Shown here piece after piece: positions 1 through 9,656 of a stretch of 64,000 nt of DNA. The notes beneath the pieces were generated by a model that saw only the letters and a list, made by a program, of their open reading frames with translations, was not told where the DNA came from and ran no database searches. The position numbers were made by a program, and so were the translations under genes. Origin of the DNA: Zonotrichia leucophrys gambelii (lineage: Eukaryota > Chordata > Aves > Passeriformes > Passerellidae); assembly GCF_028769735.1 (NCBI RefSeq), contig NC_088173.1, positions 12,483,038 through 12,547,037 on the forward strand, given 5' to 3'. Position 1 is the first letter of the stretch; each line of letters opens with the position of its first letter.

Positions 1-3000
1 CAATTAAAATCTCTTTGAGACACACAGTAAACTGAAGTCAATTGGATTCTAGATATACATACTGTATATTCTAAAGCTATAGATTAAAAGCTGTAAGCCT
101 ACAGCTAGTCTATTAAAAAGGACTGATGACCAAAATAAGAGACATGACGACTTGGTCTCAGTAGAGACCTATGCCTTTCCTTTTTCTTAAAACCTGAAAA
201 ATTTTGAAGATATTCAGAGTAATACATTCCACTATTAATCATCCTATGCTAAATTAAAGCCATCCTACCAACGAAGGAACTTTAGGTAAATCCATCGCTT
301 ATGCAGAGTCCAAAATAATTTCAGATGTTTATGAGTACCAGTCACTTTGTTTCTCTACTTTTCTCCATAGTTCTTCACACCCTGATTTTGTATTTAGGAG
401 CAAATTTATTTTAGGACCAAAATCTTTTAAGTTTAATTTTTTTTCCTCTGTTGCATTGCTCCAGGTTTACTTTAATAGTGCATATATGTGTATTTAACAC
501 ATATCCATAAATAGTTCTAGCTTGTAGGTTTAATGATTGAGTAATCTCAGTAAACTCCTCTTCAGGTTCACAGGGCACACAATAGATTGTCAAGTAGCTG
601 AGATTGCTTAGCATTTCATTATACCAAAGCTGATATATGACTATTATTTTGACATTGGTGCCTTGGAAGTCTTGAATAGCACTGTGAAAGACTACCTAAT
701 CAAACAGTCAGTGATATTTTACGGAGTAATAATTCTCTAGGGTGAAAGAAAGTCAATAAAAATAATTAAAATATGAAAAGTTAAATATCCTTGCACAAAT
801 TCTGTCAGATAAAGAGATGTATGCTAAGGTAATCCTAAAGATTGTAAGGGGTTTTTAAAAAGTTTGGTTTATGTAAGAAAATGTCAGCACTCTCTCAAAT
901 GTATGTTTCACAGAATTTGCCCCCTTTCCTCCTGTAAATGGCAGATGGGGGGAAGGGAAGGGAAATCGACATTTGTAGTTCAATTCAAGTTTTCAAAGAG
1001 TAGACAACAACAGCCAGAAAGACAAAATTAGTTTTTATTGCCCAGGTCTGCATTTACTAGACAGGAAACAAACTTGAGTGGTAAAGGAGTACATACCATT
1101 GACTGCAGGCCAGGGAAAGGATAATTATGAAGTTTTGGGAAGTTGTTTTTGTTTTGCCTTCCAAAGGCTACAGCTAATTGAGGTCTGGGGAGTTCTTCCT
1201 AAAACCAGAAAAGGAAAAGAACCAGAACAGAAGTGTTACCAAACAGCCTCCTCCTTGTATAAATGCAGTTCAGATAGAGTACAGGTTTTGTGCTGGCCTT
1301 TTGTACTGTACAGAATTTAGTTCTTACTGTAAAACTAATCAGGTCAGTTCATATTTAACTGACAGAGAACTCACTGGAAACTGTGTCTGACCTCTTTCCT
1401 GAAAAGATGTTTTTGCCCTCTGTCACAGACAATCGATGTTTATGGCCCCTTTATTGCCCCTGAGTCACAGGCTGTTTTGTGTTCAAAAGTGCTTTTTTTT
1501 TTTTTTTTTTTTTTGAAGCTGCACTTTGTGTAGCAATTGCAAGTGGTTTACCCTCACAGAAACCAAGAGAGAGTTATCCTTGCCTTGGCCATCTCTGAGC
1601 CGGTGCAATTCCAAGTGCCAGTTTTGATCTTCAAAGGTTTATGCAGCTGAAGTCACAACAACTTAAAATTATCTTCTCTTTAACAAAATGGGAGCTGAGA
1701 AATCAGTCCAAAGTACTTCAGATATCACTCTCCAAGTGCATAACTTGGGCTGGGAGCAGGAAAATTTCTCTGGAGGACACTTGAGTTTGGTGTTTACTTC
1801 CGATCTCACCCAGTTAACAATCAGCGCCTCTTGGTTAAATATACAGCAAACAAGAGTTTAAATCTGCTAGGTTTTAAGATACATTAGTGAGAAGAGTGTT
1901 AGTGCCATAATGCCTTAGAAGAATATGGTAATGGCTATAAATATGATTATGGGGAAATGTAATTTCTGTTTCAGTGTTTGGGAAATTCCTAAGTTGAAGG
2001 ATTCATATTTCTCTTGAAAGAAAACAGTCAAGTCCAGATAACTCTTTTTTTTTTAATTGACAGCTGAGCTGAAACTTGTTTCATCTTAGGCAATTTGATA
2101 AGGACAGACAAATGTTAATACATGACAGGGAGAACCAAACATATTTTGCTACAATGGTTATAGGACTGGAGGATTTTCAGCAATGTGGATGGTGTCCTAC
2201 ACACCCAAGTGTGATTTCAAGTATTGTCTTTAGTACCTTTCCTATAGGTTAGCAAAATATAACAGAATATATGAATTTTCTTTGGGATAACATATCACAA
2301 AATACCCTTTCTCATTATAGTGAAAGTAAATGATAATTATAAGAGGTTTATTGACACTATTTGTAAGAAAAAAAAAACTAAAGGGCAGAGAAAACATAAA
2401 ATGAAAATTGAATATTCAGTAAGTATCAAAATGGCTTTGTCAATATTATTTAAGATGTTAGAAACCTGTTTTAGAAGGTAAACCTATATATATTAAGCAG
2501 ACTTATGAATATGCTTGCCTGGACATCATGGCTCCATGACTTTATCTGAAGTGCTCAGCACCATTACCCACAATTGGACAAGGATGGCACATCCCTTTAT
2601 TCATCTTCTCAATTTCTTACTGTCAGCATAGCATGTCTAGTAGGAGATCCAAATCAGAAACCTCTATTTTTTTGTTATCTTTACCAGATACTTTTCACAG
2701 ATGTTCCTGTCCAACTTTCAGGACATTTTTGCAATTCTACCACTTCTACGGGCATTAAGAATTAAAGTTTAGACCAAAATGTAAGCAATCTGTGGTCCTG
2801 ACCTTTTATTACTTAACTCAGCAATCAACCACAATATGGTAATGAATCTGAAAGGTAGGAAATTTCATACTCCAAAATTAGAAAATATTTGCAAATGTAG
2901 GGAGTAGAAGTGTAGTTTACATTTGTTTCTAGCCCTTAGCTATAATAGTCTAAAGTGTTTCCCTTTTAGTCCTTTTCTGGAATGCTATTTTCAATGCAGT

Positions 3001-3796
3001 TTATTTTATGCAACTCACTTTGAAGCAGTTTTCACAGAAGAAAAGGTCATTTGGCCCAGTGGCACTTGGATAAAGACTCAGTATAATTCCATTTAGGGTC
3101 TTTAGAAAGAAGATGAGATGCTAAATAAATCAGTCAGCTGGGTCTGTTGTGGAAATCTATAAGGACAGAGAATTTTGACATTAAACTTTCCAGAGGTTTG
3201 CTCAAAGTGAACATTCCTAGACTGAAATGGCATGTATGCGCTATTTGGAAATGTACTTAATATTTATATACTGCAGTTTGTATCTGCTCTTCCTATCCTA
3301 GAATCCTGCATGATCATTTGGCTGATAGATTTTAGTGGTCTATCTTATAGGAAATAATGATCCAATGTCTTCAGAAGTCAATTTGACTTCTGGAACAAAG
3401 CCATGACTTTAAAGTCCTTAGGGATAAATCGTTTAGAAAAAGAATATTTTACCTTGTGAGAATCTCAGAGTGCTTTACAAATCTACTGTTACTCTCTCAG
3501 ACAAATACCTTTTAAAGCATTTTCTGTAGTTTTCCCAAAATTTCATAAACCATTCAGGACCTACTGAGGCTGCTCCTTTCAGGTGATCCCTGCCACTAGG
3601 CAGTGCAGCATCTCCTGAACTTTGTCGAGGAAGAGTAATTGGTTGGGGCTGACTTTGGATGAGGGAGAACCACACTATAAATACACCTTGCTGGCTTGTG
3701 ATGCATTATTTTAGGGAAGGAGCTGCCATTCTGCACTGTTTTTTTTGCTGTGCTTTGAGAAATACACCTCCCTTGAAGAAAAGAGAAAGGAAAAAT
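1..3796. other. Intergenic DNA upstream of FAT1, no gene recognised
   Basis: This AT-rich stretch holds only short, scattered open frames (none over about 80 codons) without recognisable protein similarity or exon-like splice sites. It contains a 22-base T run near 1493. A TATA-like motif at 3676-3683 lies just upstream of the purine tract, but nothing else there supports a promoter. I saw no clear transposon. Distal enhancers of FAT1 could lie here, but none can be read from sequence alone. Confidence 0.6.
1493..1514. repeat. Poly-T homopolymer, 22 bases
   Basis: This is an uninterrupted run of 22 T residues. It could be the remnant A-tail of a minus-strand retrotransposed sequence, but no recognisable insert body or target-site duplication is evident on either side, so it is best called a mononucleotide microsatellite. 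Confidence 0.85.
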
Positions 3797-3832
3797 AAGA
3801 AGAAAGGGGGAGGGGGGGAAGAAAAAAGAAGG

Positions 3833-4085
3833 GAGGAGAGGAGAGGAGAGGAGAGGAGAGGAGAGGAGAGGAGAGGAGAGGAGAGGAGAGGAGAGGAGAG
3901 GAGAGGAGAGGAGAGGAGAGGAGAGGAGAGGAGAGGAGAGGAGAGGAGAGGAGAGGAGAGGAGAGGAGAGGAGAGGAGAGGAGAGGAGAGGAGAGGAGAG
4001 GAGAGGAGAGGAGAGGAGAGGAGAGGAGAGGAGAGGAGAGGAGAGGAGAGGAGAGGAGAGGAGAGGAGAGGAGAGGAGAGGAGAG
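3833..4085. repeat. (GAGAG)n pentanucleotide microsatellite, about 50 perfect copies
   Basis: The 5-bp unit GAGAG repeats without a single interruption over 253 bases. It sits inside a longer pure-purine run, 3797-4086 (290 nt with no pyrimidine on the + strand). The tract ends about 20-30 bases before the GC-rich FAT1 promoter region begins. Perfect mirror-symmetric purine tracts of this length can form intramolecular triplexes (H-DNA), and repeated GG steps can form two-layer quadruplexes. A 145-codon open frame across it (RGEER periodicity) is a by-product of the repeat, not a gene. The true copy number may differ from the assembly because such arrays are hard to sequence. Confidence 0.97.
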
Positions 4086-4544
4086 ACTATTCTTGACTTA
4101 ACGTGGCTGGGAGAAAGTGGGAAATTCCCGTGCTCGGAGCCTCCCGGGTGAGCTGGCGGCTGTGCCCCGCCGAGAAGGAGCCGCCGGGCGCAGCTCGGGC
4201 GCCCGCAGCGAGCGGCGGGGGCAGCGCGGTCCCGCCGAGCCGAGCGGCGCTGCGGCGGCGGAGCCAGCGGGGCCCCCGAGCGGCGGCGGCCGCGGAGAGC
4301 TGGGGCGGCGGGGCCGTGCCGGGCACAGCGCGGCGCCTCACCTGCGGGAGGGAGGCGGGCAGGGAAGGAAGGAGGGAAGGAGAGAAGGAGGGAGAGAAGG
4401 AGGCAGGGCGGCCGAGGCAGAGCCCGCGCGGAGCCGCGCAGAGCTGCGCGCTGCTCCCTCTCGCCCCGACTGCAGCGGCGAGGGCAGGGAGGGGGTGGTG
4501 CTGCCGTGAGCTCGGTCCGAGGGGGACGGACAGAGTGCGAAAGA

Positions 4545-4616
4545 AGACGGAGAGAGAGGGAGGGAAGGAGGGAGGGAGGGAGGCGGGGGAAGGAGAGAGG
4601 GAGGGAAGGAGTCGGC
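4545..4616 (+). promoter_or_regulatory. G-rich purine tract with strong G-quadruplex motif
   Basis: The + strand carries GGGA-type repeats. The core at 4570-4589 has four G runs (4570-4572, 4574-4576, 4578-4580, 4585-4589) with loops of 1, 1 and 4 bases, which fits a stable parallel quadruplex. A weaker GGAA/GGGA-rich purine stretch lies at 4347-4410. Both are in the probable core promoter or upstream leader of FAT1 on the non-template strand, where they could favour open chromatin or R-loops. Folding is predicted, not shown. Confidence 0.6.
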
Positions 4617-4710
4617 GATCCGGCACAGCGTCTCCACTCTCACTCTCTCCGCTGCTGTAACTCCTCAACTCTGCCCGTTCTTTGCCTGGACATGTCTTAA
4701 GAAAGTTGGA

Positions 4711-4822
4711 TCTCTCCCCCCCTCTCGCCTTTATTCTTCTTCTTTTTCTTTTTATATTTTTTCTTTTTTTTCTTCTTCTCCTCCCACTCCCCGTGTATTT
4801 TTCCTTCCTCCCTCGTTCAAGT
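4711..4822 (+). promoter_or_regulatory. Polypyrimidine tract in the probable promoter or leader
   Basis: About 110 bases are almost entirely C and T on the + strand, broken only by short ATT, ATA, CAC and GTGTA interruptions. Lying between the G-rich tract and the inferred exon 1 end, it could be an initiator-rich region, a duplex-destabilising element, or, if transcribed, a binding site for pyrimidine-tract proteins in the 5' leader. It could also resemble a splice-acceptor tract, but no convincing AG-exon follows directly. Confidence 0.45.
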
Positions 4823-5020
4823 TTCAAGCAGCGGATGGGTCGGAGCCGACATGCCGCGCTGTGGCGGCGGGGCCGGGCGCCGCGCTGGCTGCGCGCCGGG
4901 GCCGCGCTGAGCGCCAGGGCCACCGCGGGGTTCACGCTCTAGAGGCGTGTGGGCACCGGAGCATTGCTCGTGCTTTCTCCAGAGGACAAAAAAGAAAGCG
5001 GGAGGAGGAAGCGTGCGGAC

Positions 5021-5029
5021 ATGAACTGA
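5021..5029 (+). promoter_or_regulatory. Minimal upstream ORF (ATG-AAC-TGA) in the FAT1 leader
   Basis: If exon 1 is as proposed, this 2-residue ORF ends 45 bases before the exon 1 donor and, after splicing, about 66 bases before the main ATG at 13026. G at -3 gives it moderate initiation context. Very short upstream ORFs of this type usually lower translation of the main frame. The role depends on the exon 1 assignment. Confidence 0.35.
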
Positions 5030-5481
5030 GCTGGAGCGGACTTTGTGAGAAGAGTGCCGAGTCCAGCTGGTCTGGTGAGTTCTTTGTTTAATGAGTTTAT
5101 TATCAGCAGGGTGCTGAGAGGGATGATTCCCTTGAGAGTTCTAGTGCTCTAATTTGCTGCGTTATTGAAAACAGTAGGGTCTGCGATTCAACCCGTGGTT
5201 TTTAACTGTGTAGAGTCGGTATGTTTATGTATATATCAGTACGTGTATATATACCCGCACATCGACTCTGTGCAAAGCTACGTGTTCCTTGGAGCGGAGG
5301 TACCCAAGCTTTACCTCCCCCTTCACTTGAGCGAGGCTCAAGTTTCCCGACGCGGACCCGCAGCCGGAGCCGGGCTCTCCGCTCCGGGCTCGGCTGTGCT
5401 CCCTCCGGCGGAGCCGGGGCCGCAGCCGTGCCCGCCGCCCGTGCGCTGTGGCGCGGCGCCCCCTGCCGGCCGCCGCGGAAC

Positions 5482-5499
5482 TGCACCGCCGCCGCCGCC
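5482..5499. repeat. Short CCG trinucleotide repeat
   Basis: About five tandem CCG units lie in the island just inside intron 1. The run is short and imperfect at its edges, within the ordinary range for GC-rich promoters. Confidence 0.6.
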
Positions 5500-6165
5500 G
5501 GGGGCAGCCGGGGCCGGGGGCTGCGGGGCCGGCCCGGGCAGGGGGCGCGGGGCTGCGGGGCGGAGCCGCCCGGCTGCGGGCTGTGACCCTGAGAGCCAGC
5601 GCTTTCTGACCGCGTTGGCTTCTCCTGACCTGCAGCCCTGGGCGCGTGAGGCTGTGCTTGGAGAGGGGCTCCCTCCGCCGCTGGCTGTATTTATTTATGT
5701 GGCTAATAAAAGACTTGGCGGGGCTAATGCGTGGTAAATGCGCCCCCGCTGGCGGCTCCTACCTGCAACCCGGCTTCGTCGTGAGTCCACTGGGACAGGA
5801 TTCCCCAGACTAACATTTGATAGTTATTAAGTGTGATCACTTATTAATGAGCGGGGAATCCTTCAAGGACTTTTTCGGAGTATTAATCTTTAATGGGGGG
5901 CTGACAGCCTGCCAGATAACCCTTCAGCATGAATCCGGCAGGGCGCTTTTCCCTTACCGTCTCCGCGGGCCGCAGGGTAGTCGCCCCAGCGCTCCCCCCG
6001 CTGCATACCGGCTCCGCTGGTAGCCCTCTCACTGCCGCCGCTTTTCCCGACGCCGGAGCAGGGCGCCGTTCCTTACAGCGGTGCCGGGGAACCGCGAGAG
6101 ACGCCAATGGCTTTTGGCCCCTGCTGAGACCTCCCTGCTCCGCCCGGCCGTTCAGCGGCGGCTCG

Positions 6166-6190
6166 CCCAGCCCAGCCCAGCCCAGCCCAG
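6166..6190. repeat. (CCCAG)5 repeat with G-quadruplex potential on the minus strand
   Basis: Five CCC runs start at 6166, 6171, 6176, 6181 and 6186, each followed by AG. On the minus strand this reads five GGG runs separated by 2-base CT loops, a canonical quadruplex pattern, and the + strand could form the matching i-motif. It lies in the GC-rich part of intron 1. Confidence 0.8.
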
Positions 6191-7016
6191 CGTGAGCCCG
6201 GCCGCCTGTGGGAAGGGCAGCAGTCGCCGAGGCGCTGCGGTCGCCGCTGGGCGCTCCTGGGTACCAGCGGTGCGGGCGGGCACCGGGGGACTTGTCCGGG
6301 CCACCCGCTACTCCTGGGACAGCAGAGGACCGCGTGTTCCCGCGGGCTCTGATGGTCTCCCTTGCCATCCCCGTAAGACACCCCCGGCAGCAGCTTTCCA
6401 AAGTTTCTGAGTAGCCTTTCTACTCAGAAAGTACGCGAAGTCGCCCCCGTCCCTGGACCGGCATTCGATTCTCTGCCGCTCCCGTCGTGCAGGAGCGAAT
6501 GCGGCGGAGGTGAGGCGTTCCCCGACCTCGGGCCACCGGGAGGAGCAGCTCGTGGTTGTGGTTCGCCCTTCCCCCGCTGCTCTGTTCCGCGGCTGGTCCT
6601 TCCACGGCGGGGCCGGGCAGGGTGCGAGGGCTGCCGCCGCTCCAGCCGAGCGCTGCAGAAACAAGTTCCGGAGGGGCGGCCGTCCAGCGCCGCGGAGGAA
6701 TCCGGCGGCGGGGGGCGCCGCGGCCCGCGGGGGGTGGGGAGGCACCGGCGAGGCGCGCTGGTGGCCGGGGAAGAAAGGGGCAGCGGCGCGGCGGGCACCG
6801 TGCGGGGCTGGCCCCGGCCCGCGCCCTCTCCCGCAGGCAGCGAGCCGCACAGAGGTGAGCGCTGGGCCGGCCGGAAAGTTGGGAGAAGTTCTGGCCGTGG
6901 GGGAGGGCTCTGGGCGGCGCGGACCCCGGAGAAAGTTGAGCTCCGAGGCGAGGCCGGGACGGGGGCGAGCGGCCGCCTCGTGCTGGGCCCCACTGGGACG
7001 GGCTGCGAGCGGCGCC

Positions 7017-7387
7017 GGCCCCTGCCCTGCTGCCCACCCTGCCCGCTGCCCGGCTCCTGCCCTGCTGCCCACCCTGCCCCTGCCACCTGCCCCCTGCCCA
7101 CCCTGCCCCCCTGCCGGCTCCTGCCCGCTGCCCGCCCTGCCCTGCCGGCTCCTGCCCCGCTGCCCGGCTCCTGCCCCGCTGCCCGGCTCCTGCCCCGCTG
7201 CCCACCCTGCCCGCTGCCCGGCTCCTGCCCCGCTGCCCGCCCTGCCCCCTGCCCACCCTGCTCGCTGCCCGGCTCCTGCCCCGCTGCCCACCCTGCCCGC
7301 TGCCCACCCTGCCCGCTGCCCGGCTCCTGCCCCGCTGCCCACCCTGCCCGCTGCCCGGCTCATGCCCCGCTGCCCGCCCTGCCCCGC
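7017..7387. repeat. C-rich minisatellite of interleaved 16- and 19-bp units
   Basis: About 370 bases are built from two related units, CTGCCCGGCTCCTGCCCCG (19 bp) and CTGCCCACCCTGCCCG (16 bp), in irregular order with point changes and an underlying CTGCCC core. The + strand is strongly C-rich. The minus strand, which is the template for FAT1, is a chain of GGG runs with short loops and should form quadruplexes. The irregular order suggests repeated unequal exchange or slippage, so length is probably polymorphic and assembly may be imperfect. Long open frames across it on both strands reflect the repeat. Confidence 0.9.
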
Positions 7388-9311
7388 CGCGCATCGCATC
7401 GCGGGCCCGGCGCCCCGTTCCCCCGCGGCTGGCGGCGGCCGGCCGGGCTGCAGCGGGGGCCCCACTCCCCGGAGAGCCAGCAGGACTCTAGCGGGCAGGG
7501 TCCGCCTGAGCTGGGCAGAGGAAGAGCTGGCGGTGGTGCTGTTCCCTGAGGCAAGGTGTCTGAGTGCGTCTGATGGGCCATTGCAAACTTCATTCCCGGG
7601 TGAGCCGGCAGGGGCGGTTCGCGGCGGGTGAGAAGTACCTTAGGATGATTTCTTCCTTTGTTCGCACTTCCACACCGCGTCCCTCGTTGCGTTCCTCGCC
7701 GAGTTGCTCCGAAAGGTAAAGGGCAGTGCCCGCCAGGACCCGGCGTTTGGCAGCGGCTCCCCGGAAGAGCCCGGCCGCAGTCATCAGTCGGCTCCTGCTG
7801 CTGCTTTTATTCTTCGTTAGGGCAGTTGGAGCAGAACAAAGTTATGTTTGAAAGAGGCACTTTTTAATCTCTCTCGTCAGTAAGTGACGCCGTGTTTTAG
7901 CGCTGTTAGTATCCCCCTGTTGAAAACTTTTTTTCGGAAAAGCATTAGTAAGTTAAAGAATTGCTGCCTTCTAGCAGCAGGTTTTCCTGCGGTTTAAATA
8001 CTTGCATACAAGTTGTTCCTAGGGAGTGGCATAGGAAATACTACCTGTATTCTTTTACCACCTCTGCTGTCTCTATGTAAAAGAAAAGAACGTTGTATAA
8101 TAGATGTATATTTCCTATTTACTTTTCTAACTGTGTGGAAGTAATTCCACAGTATTCAGTGAGTAAATATCTTACTTGCACGCTGTAAATAATTTTAAAA
8201 CTTTTTGTTTTATTCACTGTGAAATCCTAAAATCTCATTTAGGAGAATGAAAGGTGTGCCTTAGTAGTCATCCCAGAAGAACTATGATCTGATTTTTTTA
8301 AATTAGGCATGCTGTTTTTCACAGAGATTGGAGGTTTGCTTTTCCTTGAACAGTTGATGAGTTCATATTAGATACACCAGTAAGTAACTGCCTACAGATA
8401 AACAGTTGAAATTCTTCATGTGAATCTTTGTTTCATTCTGGTTTCAGAATCTTCGCCTGCTGCTGGAGTATAGCTGCTGCATTTTCCTTTTAGCAGTTAA
8501 TACTTGAAAGCATGAATCGAAGTATCTCATGAGATTAACTCATGATGTGGGGAATACAAACATAAAACTTACTGGACTTTAGTCACAAGTTGAAACTGTT
8601 ATGTTAATCTCTGCGACAATGTACATTTTTTGAATAACTCACCAGCTTTACTAAAGTAACACTACCATACACTCTCATCATGTGTTTTCTGAATACCAAA
8701 ACAGACACCTTCCCCCTCTGAAAAGCAAAAGACACTGTTAATTTGTTTGATTGGAAAGTTATGCATGTTGAAACAGCTAAACCTGGTGTTTCTTTTTTCC
8801 CATCAGACTACGTGAATAATTCCTTTTAAACAATTGAAAGGGTAGGTGTAACGACAATTAGTGCAGCTTGCAAAGTCTCACGATCTCTCATGGACTGCTA
8901 CACTAGAAATCCTGTCATGACAGTTTAATTTCACAGTGCGTTTCTGTCAGACAGCATCAGTTGGGTGTGCTGATCAAAACTGACCTTTGTGGTAAATAAA
9001 TATGGTTAATGTTTTGCTTGGCAGATAGGTTATTCTGGACTTAATTGATAGAGCTTGCATGTAGAAAAAGAAGAGCAATGAGACTAAGACTAACTTGGGT
9101 ATATTGCCTGATTTAGGTAGTTTTTCTACCTGTGACTTCCATTGGTGGGGGAGTCAATATCTCAGTGTATGCTGCCTATGGATAACTTATGTATCTGTGT
9201 GTGGTAAGTTGGTTCAATGTATCTATGGTAAGCAAGATAAGCTTGATTTGGTCTTTTTTTTGCTTGCTTGGCATTGAAATTTTTCCTTACTAAGTTTTGT
9301 ATTTTATGCTT

Positions 9312-9364
9312 TAAACTTTAAAATCTCAAACTATAAACTTTGAAATCTAAGTACTGTAAACTTT
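9312..9364. repeat. Degenerate 22-23 bp tandem repeat, about 2.3 copies
   Basis: The word TAAACTTT recurs at 9312, 9334 and 9357. The first two copies share TAAACTTT(A/G)AAATCT. It is a small local duplication in AT-rich intron 1 with no evident function. Confidence 0.5.
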
Positions 9365-9612
9365 GTGCTAGGAGAAACAGTCTTTCTTGTGAGTGCTATC
9401 TTATCCAGTCATCTTAATTTGTAACTTATCACTTTGAGCTCTGCTTGCTCCAAAATTATGTTTAGGCCTTTAATGCAAAGATAGTTCATATTTCTAAGTT
9501 GCATTAATACTTTTTTCCATGTACAAATTATGTTAATGTTTTAATACGTTAATAGTTTTGATGATGTTCTAACTAATTAGTAAAACTGTCTTACATATCC
9601 CAGTGCTGAATT

Positions 9613-9656
9613 TGCATATAAATAAAAATGACCTGGATATGCATAGAAATAAAAAT
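9613..9656. repeat. 27-bp period duplication with paired TGCATA motifs
   Basis: TGCATATAAATAAAAAT at 9613-9629 and TGCATAGAAATAAAAAT at 9640-9656 differ at one base. The first copy extends leftward as ATTTGCATA, an octamer-like POU-domain site. The arrangement may be a small regulatory element or a chance slippage product. Confidence 0.5.

Larger units (their letters stand above)
4650..5074 (+). other. FAT1: FAT1 exon 1, non-coding (end supported, start approximate)
   Basis: The 3' boundary is a strong donor, with exon bases ..GGTCTG followed by GTGAGT (GT at 5075-5076). The coding exon starting at 13005 has only 21 leader bases before its ATG and a proper acceptor, so an upstream untranslated exon must exist. 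This is the best candidate because it lies in the CpG island. Known FAT1 genes have a short untranslated first exon followed by a very large second exon. The 5' end (placed here near 4650) is arbitrary and could be anywhere from about 4300 to 4850. Small upstream ORFs are present: ATG at 4835 (36 sense codons, stop ending 4942), ATG at 4851 (19 sense codons, ending 4910), and ATG at 5021 followed by one codon and TGA. Other island donors, such as that at 6855, could mark alternative first exons. Confidence 0.5.
4105..7630. promoter_or_regulatory. FAT1: CpG-island promoter region of FAT1
   Basis: The base composition changes abruptly just after 4100 to very GC- and CpG-rich DNA and returns to AT-rich after about 7630. 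A lower-GC gap lies around 5080-5330. The region spans the inferred non-coding first exon and the start of intron 1. GC-box-like GGGGCGG and GGCGGGG sequences occur, for example around 4303-4316 and 4862-4872. No TATA box is evident near the inferred exon, as expected for a CpG-island promoter with dispersed initiation. The long open frames on both strands here come from GC richness and lack of stop codons and show no recognisable domains. Transcription start sites cannot be placed from sequence alone. Confidence 0.8.

Noticed and set aside
3676..3683. TATAAATA motif as a promoter
   Set aside because: It lies about 1 kb upstream of the inferred exon 1 and across the purine repeat, with no exon or start context nearby.
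3659..4096. 145-codon + strand frame with a long RGEER repeat
   Set aside because: It is the translation of the GAGAG microsatellite; any frame through such a purine repeat stays open.
4087..4935. 282-codon minus-strand frame in the CpG island
   Set aside because: The composition is Arg/Pro/Ser/Ala-rich from GC-rich, stop-poor DNA, it has no domains, and it overlaps the probable FAT1 promoter and leader on the other strand.
6308..7465. 385- and 324-codon minus-strand frames and a 373-codon plus-strand frame
   Set aside because: All cross the C-rich minisatellite and mirror its repeats (GQGGQ- or CPAPLP-type); three overlapping long frames in the same DNA point to composition, not genes.
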